Notes: a model not told the origin generated them from the sequence alone. A DNA stretch of 64,000 nucleotides from Chrysomallon squamiferum (GCA_012295275.1 CM022673.1:23131581-23195580), one strand, 5' to 3'; counted from the stretch's first letter, positions 39,801 through 51,320 are shown. Made by a program: numbers and translations.

Positions 39801-40286
39801 TTGAATACACTAGTAACAAATAATCAAACTCAAGTGTTACCCATAATACATTTGAATGATCTGACTAGTTCCTTTTCTTTCTTTTTTTTAATATCATAAT
39901 TTAGCACTGGAACACTGCATTAATTTAATAGATATAATTTAAAAACTATAACTGCGTTTTTCTGAAAATCAAAATGAAAAGAATAATGTAACAAATTAAA
40001 ATTATTCTTTCAAATGGAAAAGAAAAACATCAACACGTTAATTGAGAATTTCCAGTTTAAGAGTATATTTTTCAACATTTCAAGATACACAAAAATAAGC
40101 ATTTCTTTTAATATAGGTGGGTTGTAACCATTATTATTTGCAGGCATTCTGGATCAAGGAGAAGGAGTTCTAATAGTGTTTGATGAGACACCTGTTGACA
40201 AGACATACGGAAGTGCTCTGGAAACTATTAACAGCATGGGAAAAGTGGTGGACGCCTTGTACAACAAGGCCAAAAAACTGACATAG
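33183..40286 (+). CDS. PSMD11: 26S proteasome lid subunit Rpn6 (PSMD11), 12 coding exons
   Basis: A lid subunit of the 19S regulatory particle that clamps lid, base and 20S core together. Exons: 33183-33264, 34264-34365, 34726-34850, 35296-35367, 35660-35717, 37046-37157, 37520-37602, 37828-37972, 38343-38466, 38948-39073, 39315-39402, 40144-40286. All introns are GT-AG and phase is kept. The product is 419 aa (human 422), ending KAKKLT then TAG. It has an N-terminal TPR-like helical solenoid followed by a C-terminal PCI domain (~225-390). Signature blocks include [44 protein letters not shown] and [22 protein letters not shown] chose the ATG at 33183 because MAAVELERA matches the family N-terminus. 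In-frame ATGs at 33090 and 33117 could extend it, but that extension does not resemble the family. Confidence 0.96.
33762..33898. repeat. 137-nt pure polypyrimidine tract in PSMD11 intron 1
   Basis: About 44 CT units pass into CCTTCC/CCCCTT-type units with no purine on the + strand across the whole stretch. It has mirror-like symmetry of the kind that can form triplex (H-DNA). Open frames through it on both strands are artefacts. Confidence 0.93.
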
Positions 40287-42660
40287 TGTTGTTTTCTCTG
40301 GGAGTGTGAATGATAAAGAATGAGAGAAAAGATGTACTTTTCTGTGAGAACATATAAGTCTATTGTGTAACAATGTTTTTCATTATTCATTCTGAAAACA
40401 TTTGTTTCTGTGACACACACACACATACAGATATATATATATGCTCATTAATTACAAAACTTTTTCCCTAAAATATAAGAATGGATTAGTTAACAACATT
40501 CATAGTTTTTCATCAGAATTAATAACTTTCTCTTAGGAAATGTATTCCTTTATAATGTGTAAATTAAACAAACCAGTGTAATATTAAAGTACAAATGAAA
40601 CATAATATCTTAGATGATGCTGAAGTCTTAGTGTTTTAAAAAGTATCCTCAGTGTTTTAAAAAATTTGATTCTGCCCTGTTTGTATAATGGTGTCACATC
40701 ATGTTACGTTTAATCTGTATAATTTACAAAATGAACCACACATTTTTAAAAGATCAAAGCACCAGAGATATACATAAGTAAAAAGGTTTTTATCACAATC
40801 TAATACTGATATATAAAGATTTTTTTTTTTTTTTTTTATATATATAGATTTGATTAGCAACTTACATCTAAATATAATCAACATCTTAAATTAATATCTG
40901 AAATAATTACATAAATGCACTTTTATGAGTATTGTAGAAAGCTGTTACTAGTGAGCTAGCATTTTTAAGGGGGTTTTGTTTCCTTTATTTATTTATTTTT
41001 TATCGATTCTACATATAAAGTTTTTATAGGGTGTGTAAAAGGTAATGAAATTTAGTTGTTAAAATTCTTTCAAACTACACGAAAAGACCTATGCCAGTAT
41101 AATTTATCCTATAGTATTAACAAGTATTTAAAGATGTATTTCATGTATTGCATGGTTCATCAGAATAATTTCTACAGTTTAACAAATGAGACAGTTGCTA
41201 TATCTTTTATTTCAGTCATAGGGTTGAAGCCAGCAGTAACAAAGAATGTTTTCATATGGATTAATACATTTTCGTCTGTAAATTATGTAACAAGAGGGAG
41301 ATATTGTCTTGTATTTTACAATTGTGAAATACTGTAATTCAGGGTTGAATGTAATCCACATATCACAATCAACAGCATCTTTTGGTTTTTGATAAATGTT
41401 TCCTAAATACTAAATAAAAGAATAAAATTAAACAGTTGGTGTTGATTTGTTAATTATTAATAAATTGTGGCAGTTGCATGCCAGCTTGTTCATTAGAGCA
41501 TGGTTTTTAAAGTATGAATGATTGAAGGATCAACCTTTGGTGCAAAATAATTTTTTTATCAAAAGTTATTATATGTGCTATTCTGAGTATCTCTTCAGTT
41601 AATGACATCTGGGTTCCTGTCCTAATAGTATTTATAGCTAATTCTGTTTTTCGTTATTAAACAAAATTTTCATTGTTTTTCCGTAATTTTGTGAGTTTTT
41701 ATGCTGTTGACTAATGTAGCAGGGGTTTCTAGTGGCTGAAAGATAACATTAACGATTATTAAGTGTCAGTTATGTGCTTTTGAAATAGTTGTGAGTGAAA
41801 TTTATCATTTTAGACCAGGATGACATGGAAATTCTGTAGAAGGGATCATATGAAAAAAGAAAAAAAAACAGGCTACAATTACTTTAATGAAACATGAATG
41901 TCTGATAAAAGCAACAAGTAGGAATAATCTAACAGGCCATCATTATCAGACAAAAGTTGCAAAATAAATACATATATGAAGATGTACAATGCCTTTTCTG
42001 AAACAATAAATTATATTAAAATTAAAAAGAATAGATATATAAAAAAAATATTAACTTTTTTTCTTTTTTTATAATTTTTATATATATATACATAGTGGCA
42101 CTTTTTTTTTTTTAGCTTATCTTAATTATTTAAAATATAAATAACTTTTAAAGAACGTTTTTCAGGGTTAGAATAAACAGTCAAATCATTAATTCTTTTT
42201 AGCTGCCATGTGTGTGTACAGAGAGAGAGAGAGAGAGATGTGTAGGTGTGTGTGTGTATTTATTTATTTGAAAAATACTTCTCAATTTTTTAAATTAAAA
42301 AAGAAGGCATAAGAAAAGCAAAATGGAAAAAGAAAATAAATCAATACTTAATGCGAATTTATATATTTTAATTACCTTCAAATAAATAACCACACACACA
42401 CACGTGACGCACGATGAATTCCACGGAAATGGATTTAAAGTAATTTTTATTTAAGGTGATAAAATGAAATGAAATGCATGTAAAATTTGAGTGAGAACAG
42501 TGAGAGAAAACAGCATATACATTCCGCTCAATGACGAGTCGTGTTCTGTATATTGATTTTGCTCGACTTAGTTATCGAAACTTTCAGCACTGAAGCTTGT
42601 TAACCACGTCAGCCTCGCTTCCAGATCACAACATCTACATAAAACTTGATAATAATTTAT
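40287..42660. other. PSMD11 3' UTR and intergenic DNA
   Basis: From the PSMD11 stop to the ASB-like gene promoter. It contains a CA run (~40411-40426), a poly-T and AT run (~40821-40848), the candidate poly(A) site at 41413, a GA run (~42220-42238) and a CA run (~42391-42402). No coding exon was recognised; the open frame around 41056-41337 has no family resemblance. Confidence 0.6.
41413..41426 (+). terminator. PSMD11 polyadenylation region
   Basis: Two AATAAA hexamers nearly in tandem (41413-41418 and 41421-41426), followed at about 41435-41455 by a GT-rich stretch (TTGGTGTTGATTTGTT) typical of a downstream element. This would give a 3' UTR of about 1.15 kb. Confidence 0.5.
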
Positions 42661-42723
42661 TTTATTCTTGGATGGTGCGTCACTGACAAGAAAGATGGGA
42701 TTGATTGCCACAGAGACCGAGTG

Positions 42724-42765
42724 ATGGCCGCCATGTTTTCTGTCTTTGTTGAAGCAGTTTTATGA
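42724..42765 (+). promoter_or_regulatory. YY1-like site overlapping a short upstream ORF
   Basis: On the minus strand 42727-42737 reads AACATGGCGGC, a match to the YY1 consensus AANATGGCGGC. The same bases on the + strand contain an ATG that opens a 13-codon upstream frame (MAAMFSVFVEAVL, stop at 42763-42765), about 95 nt before the ankyrin/SOCS start codon. If transcription starts upstream of it, this frame could reduce translation of the main one. Both roles are inferred from motif match only. Confidence 0.4.
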
Positions 42766-42857
42766 ACACGGAGATAATGGCTGGGAGAATCGGACGATGA
42801 AGTGATGAAGAAGGTGCATGGAATGCTGTAAACAGGCGAATATCGCGATCGCTTGTA

Positions 42858-44168
42858 ATGCTGCTTCGTACTCAAATGGCTGGGATCGAGTTTTACGACG
42901 CGGTGCTAAACAACGAACTGCAGCTTTTGAAGCGGCTAGCAGCACAACACAAAATCGATCTAAGTGCGAAATTCGTTGAGGTGAGAAAAAAGAATCATTC
43001 AGATTTATGTCCTCTACATCTAGCAGCGTATCGTGGCTACACTTATATGCTGCAGTATTTAATAGAATCTAAATGTGACGTTAACCAGACGACAACAACT
43101 CTCAGAAGAACTGCCCTCCATTTTTCTGTACTTCGCCACAAAATGGGGTGTCTGTTATTGCTCATTTCAGCTGGCGCCAAACTTGATGCTAAGGACACTT
43201 TTGGCAACTCGCCTTGCCACTATGCCGCCGATGATGGCTACTGTCAAATGTTAGACGTATTACTGCGACGCGGCGTTAATGTCAACAGTCAGGATATCAC
43301 GTCAAAGACACCGATGATGAAGGCGGTACGTAATAACAAAGCCGACGCCGTTCTGCGACTACTTCGACACAACGCCGACCTCAACATCACCGACAGGAAC
43401 TCGGACATGGCCTTGCACTATGCAGCAAGAAATGGATGTGTGGATATCATCGATACCCTTATCTGCGCCAAGAGTTCTATTGATGTTCAGAACTACTGGG
43501 GAAGGACACCACTCATGGAGGCAGTTTGCTACAACCACAAAGACGCCATTTCGCGATTGATAGAAGCAAGCTGTGATCTGAATAGACGCGAGTTCAAAAC
43601 AGGAGACACGGCTCTCCACATCGCCATCAAGCGCAACTACATCGCCGTCGTAGAACTGTTACTACGAGCAGGTAGTCGTCACGACATCTACAACCATCAA
43701 GGCGAGACTGCCGCGTATGAGGCAGTTGTGAGTAATAAAATAGATGTAGTCAAACTAATGATTTTCTATAACTGTGACCTTGATGTTCCTGCCAAATATT
43801 TTTCCAATGGTATCTACAAGTCTATTTTTCAGTTAGCAGCCGAAAAGGGGCACTTCGAACAATGCCGTCTTCTTTCGTCGTTAGGTTACGTTGACTACGG
43901 CGCCAGGAGCTCCCTGTACACAAACTACGTCCCATCCAGACCGTCTGAACACGACGACAACATTCACAGCCTCCGCGTCCAGATGCACAGTGTCGTGTCG
44001 TTGCAGCATCTATGCCGGAAGTGCATTAGAAAGATGGCTGGGCATAGGTTACTGGAGAAAGTGGAATTCCTGCCGATGCCCAGGGCTCTCAAAGACTATG
44101 TCGTCATCAAACACATTCGAGGACGGAATGATGCCAGCTCTGTGGAAATGACAAAGTCTTTCAGATAA
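42858..44168 (+). CDS. Ankyrin-repeat and SOCS-box protein (ASB-like)
   Basis: A probable substrate-recognition subunit of a Cullin-5/Elongin B-C ubiquitin ligase. It has 436 residues in a single exon. About nine ankyrin repeats span ~48-345, with recognisable cores such as CPLHLAAYRGYTYMLQYLIE, TALHFSVLRHKMGCLLLLI, MALHYAARNGCVDIIDTLI and TALHIAIKRNYIAVVELLL. The C-terminus carries a SOCS box (~377-416): a BC-box SLQHLCRKCIRKMAG that would contact Elongin C, then FLPMP as the Cullin-5 box, then LKDYV. An in-frame TGA at 42798 and no earlier ATG fix the start at 42858; a second ATG at 42876 (MAGIEFYD) is possible. The coding region is visibly richer in G+C than its surroundings. I cannot assign one of the vertebrate ASB numbers, and the substrate is unknown. 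A candidate AATAAA lies at 44354-44359. Confidence 0.9.
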   Translation: MLLRTQMAGIEFYDAVLNNELQLLKRLAAQHKIDLSAKFVEVRKKNHSDLCPLHLAAYRGYTYMLQYLIESKCDVNQTTTTLRRTALHFSVLRHKMGCLLLLISAGAKLDAKDTFGNSPCHYAADDGYCQMLDVLLRRGVNVNSQDITSKTPMMKAVRNNKADAVLRLLRHNADLNITDRNSDMALHYAARNGCVDIIDTLICAKSSIDVQNYWGRTPLMEAVCYNHKDAISRLIEASCDLNRREFKTGDTALHIAIKRNYIAVVELLLRAGSRHDIYNHQGETAAYEAVVSNKIDVVKLMIFYNCDLDVPAKYFSNGIYKSIFQLAAEKGHFEQCRLLSSLGYVDYGARSSLYTNYVPSRPSEHDDNIHSLRVQMHSVVSLQHLCRKCIRKMAGHRLLEKVEFLPMPRALKDYVVIKHIRGRNDASSVEMTKSFR

Positions 44169-47100
44169 GATCCATAAATAAGAATCAGTCTAAAATTCAT
44201 TTTATCAATGTACTTCTATATATTTGAAGAAATATAATAATACTCATTAAATTATAATTAGTACAAATTTCATGAATTATAAAGGAAGTTAAATGGATAA
44301 TTTCATAGCAGTTTAATGACAAATAATTAGTTAAGACGGGTGCATGGGACTACAATAAAATAGGAAAAGAGAAATCGTTTTTGAAGCTACTTAATTCAGT
44401 ATGTGTATAATACGAAAACAAAGTGTAAAGTTTAAGATGCAGAGGATATTTTTATTTTTGTTTTAAATACTGCTGCTACTACTACTACTACAAGAACTTA
44501 CTACTACCACTACTTATACTATTTTCACAGCTACTACTGATAAACAGTAGTAATAATAGTCTTTGCTTCAATATTGTAGCATAATCCAAAAAGGATTTGT
44601 AAGAATATTAAGAAAGGAAAAATTTTAAAATTGTACATTTTGTGAAAATGGTAATATAGTGTACTGAATACAACTATTTTGACACATTAACCGATATGTA
44701 GTTAATTATTTATAACTTTATTATTGTTATTGTGCACATTATATAAATGTATCTCTGAGTTATATCCATGATATAGTATATGTATTGTTAATTAACAATT
44801 GACATCCTTGAAACTTTACTCAGTGTTGATAATTTCACCAAACCAATAACGAAATTAGAATTAATTTAAAAGTTAAGGGATATTTCGAGAACTGTGAAGG
44901 GAAAAAGTATAAAAAAAAACATTCCAAGATATATTTTTAAAAAACATTTATAACTTTTTTTTTTAACCTTTTACGTTATTTAAATGTCAACATTCTGTAC
45001 CATTTTAATTAATTATTTAAGTAACAGGCATATATTTGTAGTTTTCGAATCTCACTCTCTGGCTTTGTCTCTCATTGATAAAGAAAGTTTAGTTCGAGAA
45101 CGATCAAACGTAATTAAATATGGAGACATAATTTCATCAATACTGTAGTTGTAATCTGAATATTATAAAATAACACTAATGTTCAGTAATATAGTAAGAT
45201 ACTAATGGTATCATGAATTTAATAACGGTTTTTCGATAATTTTGTGTAAGGTTAAAAAGTTAGGAAAGCTGATTTATTTAATGCATCTCAGGGTGGTTTC
45301 TTTCTTTTCAAAGAAAAAAACATTGTTTTTCCCACCTACCTCCTCAGTATTTCTTGCAGTTAATAAGGCTGCAACAACACCTAAAATTCTAACGAATTAT
45401 AGAATATAAAAAAGGTAATCGGAAACGAAGAAGATTAACTCACTCTTGTATTTGAAGTGCCTGGCAAGAAATAACTTACTAATCGGAATTTAACGTTTAC
45501 TAAACTGGCAAACTTCAGACAAAAAACTTATTCGGTGAGTTTATAAATACCCAATCCCCTCATTTTAGTCTGAGATTCCTTGTGATATCTCCTATTACAA
45601 TATTCCTTTAAGTTTGAGACATAATAATATAATAATAATAATGTCAAAAACAGTCGATATACTAAAGAAAATAATTCTGATATTAACGGCTCAGTATTTT
45701 CGGTTAGTGTATATGAATATTCAAAATGATGTTTAAATTTGTCTGGTTTTCTGTGATAACTGTTGATTACATTTTATTTAATATGTATAGTTTGAACCAC
45801 ATTTTTGTAAAATTCTTTTGATTTCACAGAGTTTTCTGGAGACTGTTGTTATATTTCACTCAGTTGTAAGCTGTCAAAACATTCAGCCATCCATCAAGAA
45901 TGCATTTCATTGATTTTGTTTGACTGTCAAAAAGAAGCTGCCAGTACAAATTTTAAGTCGTTTAAAAACTTTCTCATTTAGAAAAAAACTAAACATTTGA
46001 TGTAAAAATATTTTGGTAATGGGTGTAATGGAGAATGTCTAGAATCGTAAAACAAAATTCTGGCATTTTAAATAAAAATAGTTTTCATGGAAATAGATAA
46101 ATCCTAATAAACGAATTTCACAAGCTAAATCTAACTGTACCATATATTTTTCTTGTAAATGAATGAAGCTGTTTAATATTTACATAACAATAAGGGATTG
46201 ATAAAATAATAATTCATTTAACGTCTTCTCATTATATATATATAAAAATACAGTTTGGGTAATAGAAATAATATTTTTTCTCTGGAAGGCATATTAAATT
46301 TGAAACATGTCGATAAATCCGTAGTTTCTAGTTTGTTTATTGATGTTCTGCTGTTGAATTAAAATCAAATGATTACGTTGAGGTGAAGTATGGCATTTCC
46401 GCAAATGTATATTTATATATGTGTATGTGTACAGTGTATTTTGTTAATGTATTATATTAACATGTTCCACATGGCCTTATAAATTATCTTTTAAGACCTT
46501 TTGTCATAAGCTATTTTATGTAAGGTTTAGTACAAAATCGGATGTCAGCATTGTGCTTTTAAATATGACCTGTTGAACAGCAAGAGAACAAAATAATATT
46601 ATTTATTTTGTTGCTAAATGGTGAAATATTTAATAATCTGACAAACTGGTTGCAGTTATATTTTTGTTCTTAATAAGCTGTTGAAAAGTAAAGGTTTTAA
46701 CTTTTACAAATACAGGTTTTTAATTAACACATGAATTAGTTTTTATTTTAGATTTGATTATCCCCAAGCCTTTTTCATTTTATTGTTTGTTCTTAAAATT
46801 TAAAAGCATTTTCTTTGGTATTTTCATGCAGATGTTTATTTATTTGTTTATTTATTGATTCATTATTTAAAATTGGCGTTCTTTATATAAGTTTAGTATT
46901 ATTATTAAGTAATTCAGTGGACCACAGTTCCTTTTGGTCAATTTTATTTCGGTCACATTTAAAGGCACAGTAATTCATTCCTGTTTGTACCAAAATATTA
47001 TTATTTGCAAGACTTGACTGAGCACTAAACGTTTGTTCATTTTGGTTGTGTTTAAATAATGTATAGTATGAACACTCAGGGTGTAGGTTTGGTTAAATGG

Positions 47101-47865
47101 TGAAACAGAAGTATTACAAAATGTTTTGTAAACAGAAATGTTTGGCAATTCCTGTTAATACGGCTCTCAATGAAATTGTTAAATTTTAATATATTGAAAA
47201 TAAAAATTGCTCAGTTTTATCAGTAATTTTGTTGTTTTATAACACAAACACACACACACATACATACATACATACAGATTAATTACAACATTCTCAAATA
47301 GCAAAGTGCCTATTTATTTTCTTCGAATTTAACAATGTATGAATGTTTGATTAATTACAATATTATTAACGACTCTTAGGTGTCTGTTATATGTTTTCTT
47401 GTATAAATGGTCCGTATCGCCATATATATTGATTAAGTCACATGATCTTTCATAATCACCTTCCCATAACTGGGGAAGTACGTACCATTAATCACGGAAC
47501 TGCTTCTTTTTATTACCCTTTTGAATAATAAACGAAAGGATAAACATTTAGTTAATATTTTGACCTTAAATTCAGGTCACCTTCCAAAAAAAGGATATTG
47601 CACTGAAACTGAATGATTTCGCTAAGACTGAGAACATAAAGGTAATCTTTTACTGAAGAGATAAAGTCGGTGTCGGAAGATAATAACAATCGTATGAATT
47701 AAAAAAGGAGTACAAATATAATGCCAGCAGCAACAACAATAACAACGAGAAACTAGTCGTTAATTAGTATAGTGAACAAACTAGTGAAAAATTTGTCTAA
47801 CGTGTATAAGGTTATAATTATTATTTTCAATAAATCAGTTTTATTATTTTATTTATTTATTTATT

Positions 47866-47934
<69 letters not shown>

Positions 47935-48838
47935 TTATTTATTTATTTATTTATTTATTTATTTTTTGTATGTGTTGTAGTTGTATTATTTTATTTTTAT
48001 TTATTTATTTACTTTTTTTTTTTTTTCTCTCATATAAAATCATTTCTTTCAAAAGATAAAGACTATTTACAAATTAAAAGCACACTTGCATATCTGTAGC
48101 TACATGAAAATAATATTAAGTCCTACTTTAGCTTATAAATTTGGCGCCAAATTTGTCATTTCAACTTAGTAAGTATAAGCGAAGGGAGATAATAAAACCG
48201 CTAATTTTACCGGAAATAACATAGCGTGAAATAACAAACGACAAACTTTGACAGTCAATGAAATATCCTGAGTAAGTAAATTTTTAAAAACTGTTTTAAG
48301 TTCATGGCCAGTTGTTTAATATTTTGTATAACTTTAAGCAGTCACTGAACATATGTTCTGAATAGGTTCATTTGTTTACGTAACAAAAACGCCAAACGAC
48401 TTTGTACACGTACTTGCCAAAAATCTCAAGATCACCGATTGTCACACTTAGACCTATTAGCAGTTTTCCTTGTCTTATCAATGGACACAAATAAACCATT
48501 GCAACATTAATTATACACGACAAAAAAGTTTTAATGGCTAGAGAAATTAAGAAAATTCATATTTTATTTCTGTGAATATATTCCTCTGTATTAATAAAAC
48601 ATTTAATGTTTGCGATTAATAACAAAATCAATATTTTTGAAAACTATAACCAAGATGTAAATGTATACTTGCACAGACACTGTGATGTTTATTTAATCGC
48701 CTTTCAATTTTAATAATTGTAAATGTAATTTTTTAGAAATTATAATTTAAATTATACACTATTACAGATACTCCCTCCAGTTATGAGAGAAGTAATTTCT
48801 TGGTTCTTCAGTTAACAGACTCCTAGAAATAGGTGGAA
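44169..48838. other. Intergenic, 4.7 kb, no gene recognised
   Basis: AT-rich DNA with a short CTA/CTG-type repeat (~44470-44530), a short CA and CATA run (~47247-47277) and a large TTTA/ATT compound microsatellite (47846-47963). No conserved exon was seen on either strand. A pyrimidine-poor TTACAG acceptor-like site at 48762-48767, about 70 nt before the coiled-coil gene, could mark the end of a 5' UTR intron. Confidence 0.6.
47846..47963. repeat. Compound (TTTA)n-(ATT)n-(TTTA)n microsatellite
   Basis: A central run of ~18 ATT units flanked on both sides by TTTA units. It encodes a spurious poly-Tyr frame. Confidence 0.95.
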
Positions 48839-50455
48839 ATGGAGCCGCAACAACTGGAAGAGATAAGGGAGGCAGGAGATAACCTGGAGAAATATGAATT
48901 AGAGCAAGTGTATGCTGATGTTCTTAAAATGGCCGTTGAGAAACAGAACTGGGAAGAACAATTGAGGCATGAAGAAGATTTAAGAACGCTGGAGGAAGGA
49001 AGGAAAATACAAGAAGAAGAGAGAAGAGCCCAAGATGCCGAATGGATGAGGCAAGAGAAAGAATGGATGAAACAGGAAAATGAATGGACGAGGCAGGAAG
49101 AAGAGAGAACACAAGAGGAAAAGATACTGAAATACAAAGAAGAGATCAGGCGACAAGAGGAACAGTTTAGAAAAAATAAAGAAGAAATAATAAAAAGAGC
49201 AGGTGAAGAGAGAAAACAGGAGGAAACATGGGCGCCAGATACCGAAGAGTGCGGAAAACAACAAACAAGAATGAATGTCCAAGAAGACGACTGCCTACGA
49301 TATGCTGATAAAATAACGCTTGGGATAGAAGGAATGAAATGTGAAGAAGGAATTGGAGAATGTACTGAAGAACCGTTTTCGAAAGAAAACCTTATTGACA
49401 AGACTCCAAAGGAAATGAATAAATTGCAAGAGGAAGATGAAATTATCAGAATAGAAGAGAAAAGAATACGAGACGAACAGCTGAGATTAGAGAAAAAGAA
49501 ACTAATGCAAGAGGAAGAGATGAGGATACTGGAAGAGAAGAGGAGACTTAAAGAAGAAGAATGGAGGACACAAGAAGAAGAATGGATGAGGCAAGAGAAG
49601 GAATGGCTAAGACAGGAAGAGGAGAAGAAGAGGCAGGAAGAAGAAAGAAAGAAGCAAGAAGAGAGAAGGATCCAGGAGGAAGAATGGATGAGACAGGAGG
49701 AGGAGAGGAGGATGATAGAAGAACAAAGAGTACGACGCGAAGAAGAAATTAGGGAAGAAGTGGAGTTGAAATTGGAGGAAGAAAGGAGAATCGATGAAGA
49801 GAGTAGACGACAAGAAGAAGAAGATAGACATTTTCAAGAGGAAAACCAAAAGCTAGAAATAGAGAGAATGCAAGAAGAAGAAAAAAGGACGGAGGAAGAA
49901 AGAATGCAGGAGGAAAACCGAAGGTTAGAAGAAGAGAGAAAACTGGAGGAAGCAAAAAGGATGGAAGATGAAAGGGCGTTAGAAGAAGAAAAAAAGATGG
50001 AGGAAGAGAGGCGAATAGAGGAAGAGAGAAGGAGAGTAGAAGAAGATGAGAAAATAATTCAGGAAGAACTAAACCAGAGAGAGTATGAGGAGAGAAAGGA
50101 GGAAGAAAATAGAAAACAGGAAGAAAGAAGAGAGGAAGAAGATAAATTAAGTCTAGCAGAAGCCGCGGAATTGGAGGCGGAACAGGTGAGAATTCAGGAA
50201 GAAGCTGCGAGAATTCAGGAGGATCAAAGGAGAATGCAGGAAGAAGATGAAATGAAAAAAGAGGAAGAGAAAATTAGACAAGAGGAAGAACACCGACTAC
50301 AGAAAGACGAGAGAATGCTTCAGGAAGAAGATCAAAGACTGTACAGTGACATGCGGCCAGAGAATCCATACGGAAAAGAGGAAATGGAAGTAAAAATGGA
50401 TGAAACGGGAGACACTGATATAGAGACAGACAGAAATTTACTTATTTTTTCTTAA
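48839..50455 (+). CDS. Glu/Arg-rich coiled-coil protein, trichohyalin-like composition
   Basis: A single-exon protein of 538 residues with no family I recognise. TAG in frame at 48830-48832 and the first ATG at 48839 fix the start. Two very charged helical blocks, ~40-128 and ~193-510, are built from E, R, K, Q with M/L/I/W spacing. They are separated by a more ordinary segment (~129-192, containing WAPDTEECGKQQ and several Cys). EWMRQEKEW occurs twice (68-76, 248-256) and EEWMRQEEE once more (~281), so the blocks look like internal duplications. From ~340 the repeat is shorter, with units of the form EEE-K/R-x-EEER. There is no signal peptide or membrane segment. The C-terminus is less repetitive, ending NLLIFS. 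A structural or filament-associated role is possible but not shown. Long single alpha-helices of this composition are known in trichohyalin and caldesmon. Resemblance to any named protein would be compositional. Confidence 0.75.
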   Translation: MEPQQLEEIREAGDNLEKYELEQVYADVLKMAVEKQNWEEQLRHEEDLRTLEEGRKIQEEERRAQDAEWMRQEKEWMKQENEWTRQEEERTQEEKILKYKEEIRRQEEQFRKNKEEIIKRAGEERKQEETWAPDTEECGKQQTRMNVQEDDCLRYADKITLGIEGMKCEEGIGECTEEPFSKENLIDKTPKEMNKLQEEDEIIRIEEKRIRDEQLRLEKKKLMQEEEMRILEEKRRLKEEEWRTQEEEWMRQEKEWLRQEEEKKRQEEERKKQEERRIQEEEWMRQEEERRMIEEQRVRREEEIREEVELKLEEERRIDEESRRQEEEDRHFQEENQKLEIERMQEEEKRTEEERMQEENRRLEEERKLEEAKRMEDERALEEEKKMEEERRIEEERRRVEEDEKIIQEELNQREYEERKEEENRKQEERREEEDKLSLAEAAELEAEQVRIQEEAARIQEDQRRMQEEDEMKKEEEKIRQEEEHRLQKDERMLQEEDQRLYSDMRPENPYGKEEMEVKMDETGDTDIETDRNLLIFS

Positions 50456-50466
50456 TGTTAAATTGT

Positions 50467-50472
50467 AATAAA
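50467..50472 (+). terminator. Polyadenylation signal of the coiled-coil gene
   Basis: AATAAA only 12 nt after the stop codon, followed at 50479-50495 by a GT-rich stretch (TTGGTGTTGTTTTTG) like a downstream element. This supports a genuine transcription unit with a very short 3' UTR. Confidence 0.5.
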
Positions 50473-50590
50473 TTTATTATTGGTGTTGTTTTTGAAAAAT
50501 AACCCAAATGTAGTATATAATCTTACATTTCAGAATTTGTTGTTGGATGTTAGCTACAGTATTTCTTCATATCTATCTTACTGTTACTAA

Positions 50591-50591
<1 letters not shown>

Positions 50592-50645
<54 letters not shown>
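50592..50645. repeat. (ATT)n microsatellite
   Basis: About 18 ATT units between the coiled-coil gene and the aldo-keto reductase gene. Confidence 0.93.
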
Positions 50646-50855
50646 TTTGATTGATATAGTTGACTGTAGTCAAAATAAATTAATTGATAAATGGATATGT
50701 TCAGTAAGCAGTTACTTTAGTTTTTTTCTTAAATATTTAATTTATAAAATTCGAGTTATGTTTTACCAATAAAATATATTTCATTACTAGAAATTTTCAT
50801 TCATGTTGTTAATATTTTCATTTACTTCAAAAGAATTCTACAGATGTAATGTCTT

Positions 50856-50860
<5 letters not shown>

Positions 50861-50911
<51 letters not shown>
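50861..50911. repeat. (GA)n microsatellite
   Basis: About 25 GA units, 480 nt upstream of the aldo-keto reductase start codon. Confidence 0.93.
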
Positions 50912-50913
<2 letters not shown>

Positions 50914-51320
50914 TCTTAGTTTCTATTTACTTAATCAAAATTACGTGCGATATCTCTCATGCAGAAGAAGAAAAACAGTTTTATTTTAATGACTCGTAAA
51001 TAAAAGAGGAAGAAAAAGACACAAAATAAATAAATAAAATGTAGTAAAAGGATTATGAACAGTTAAACATTTTCCAGTTTAAAGAATAAGAAAATATTAT
51101 TGATATTGTTAAACTAGTGCACAGGGAATGTGCAATGGACTTTGGAGGCTAGACAGACGAAAAGCTGGAGGAAAAGACAACAACCAACTTCGCTCTTCAT
51201 TATTTATTTATTTATTATAATAACTAATCATGTTATTGTTGGAATCTTTTGGGTGAGTTTTATATACGCGCGTTTGTGTGAAGAAATGTTTTTTTAAAAA
51301 TTAAAAAATCAATAAGCCAA

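Noticed and set aside
41056-41337. 93-codon frame downstream of PSMD11
   Set aside because: Begins without an ATG (TTG), lies in the presumed 3' UTR and resembles no protein.
43359-43619. 86-residue frame antisense to the ankyrin repeats
   Set aside because: Shadow of the ASB-like coding sequence in another frame.
47772-48059. 95-codon frame with a long Tyr run
   Set aside because: Produced by the ATT/TTTA microsatellite; no start context or family.
48823-49401. 192-residue open frame on the minus strand, Ser/Phe-rich
   Set aside because: It is the complement of the purine-rich coiled-coil gene. Ser/Phe/Leu codons are the mirror of Glu/Arg/Lys codons.
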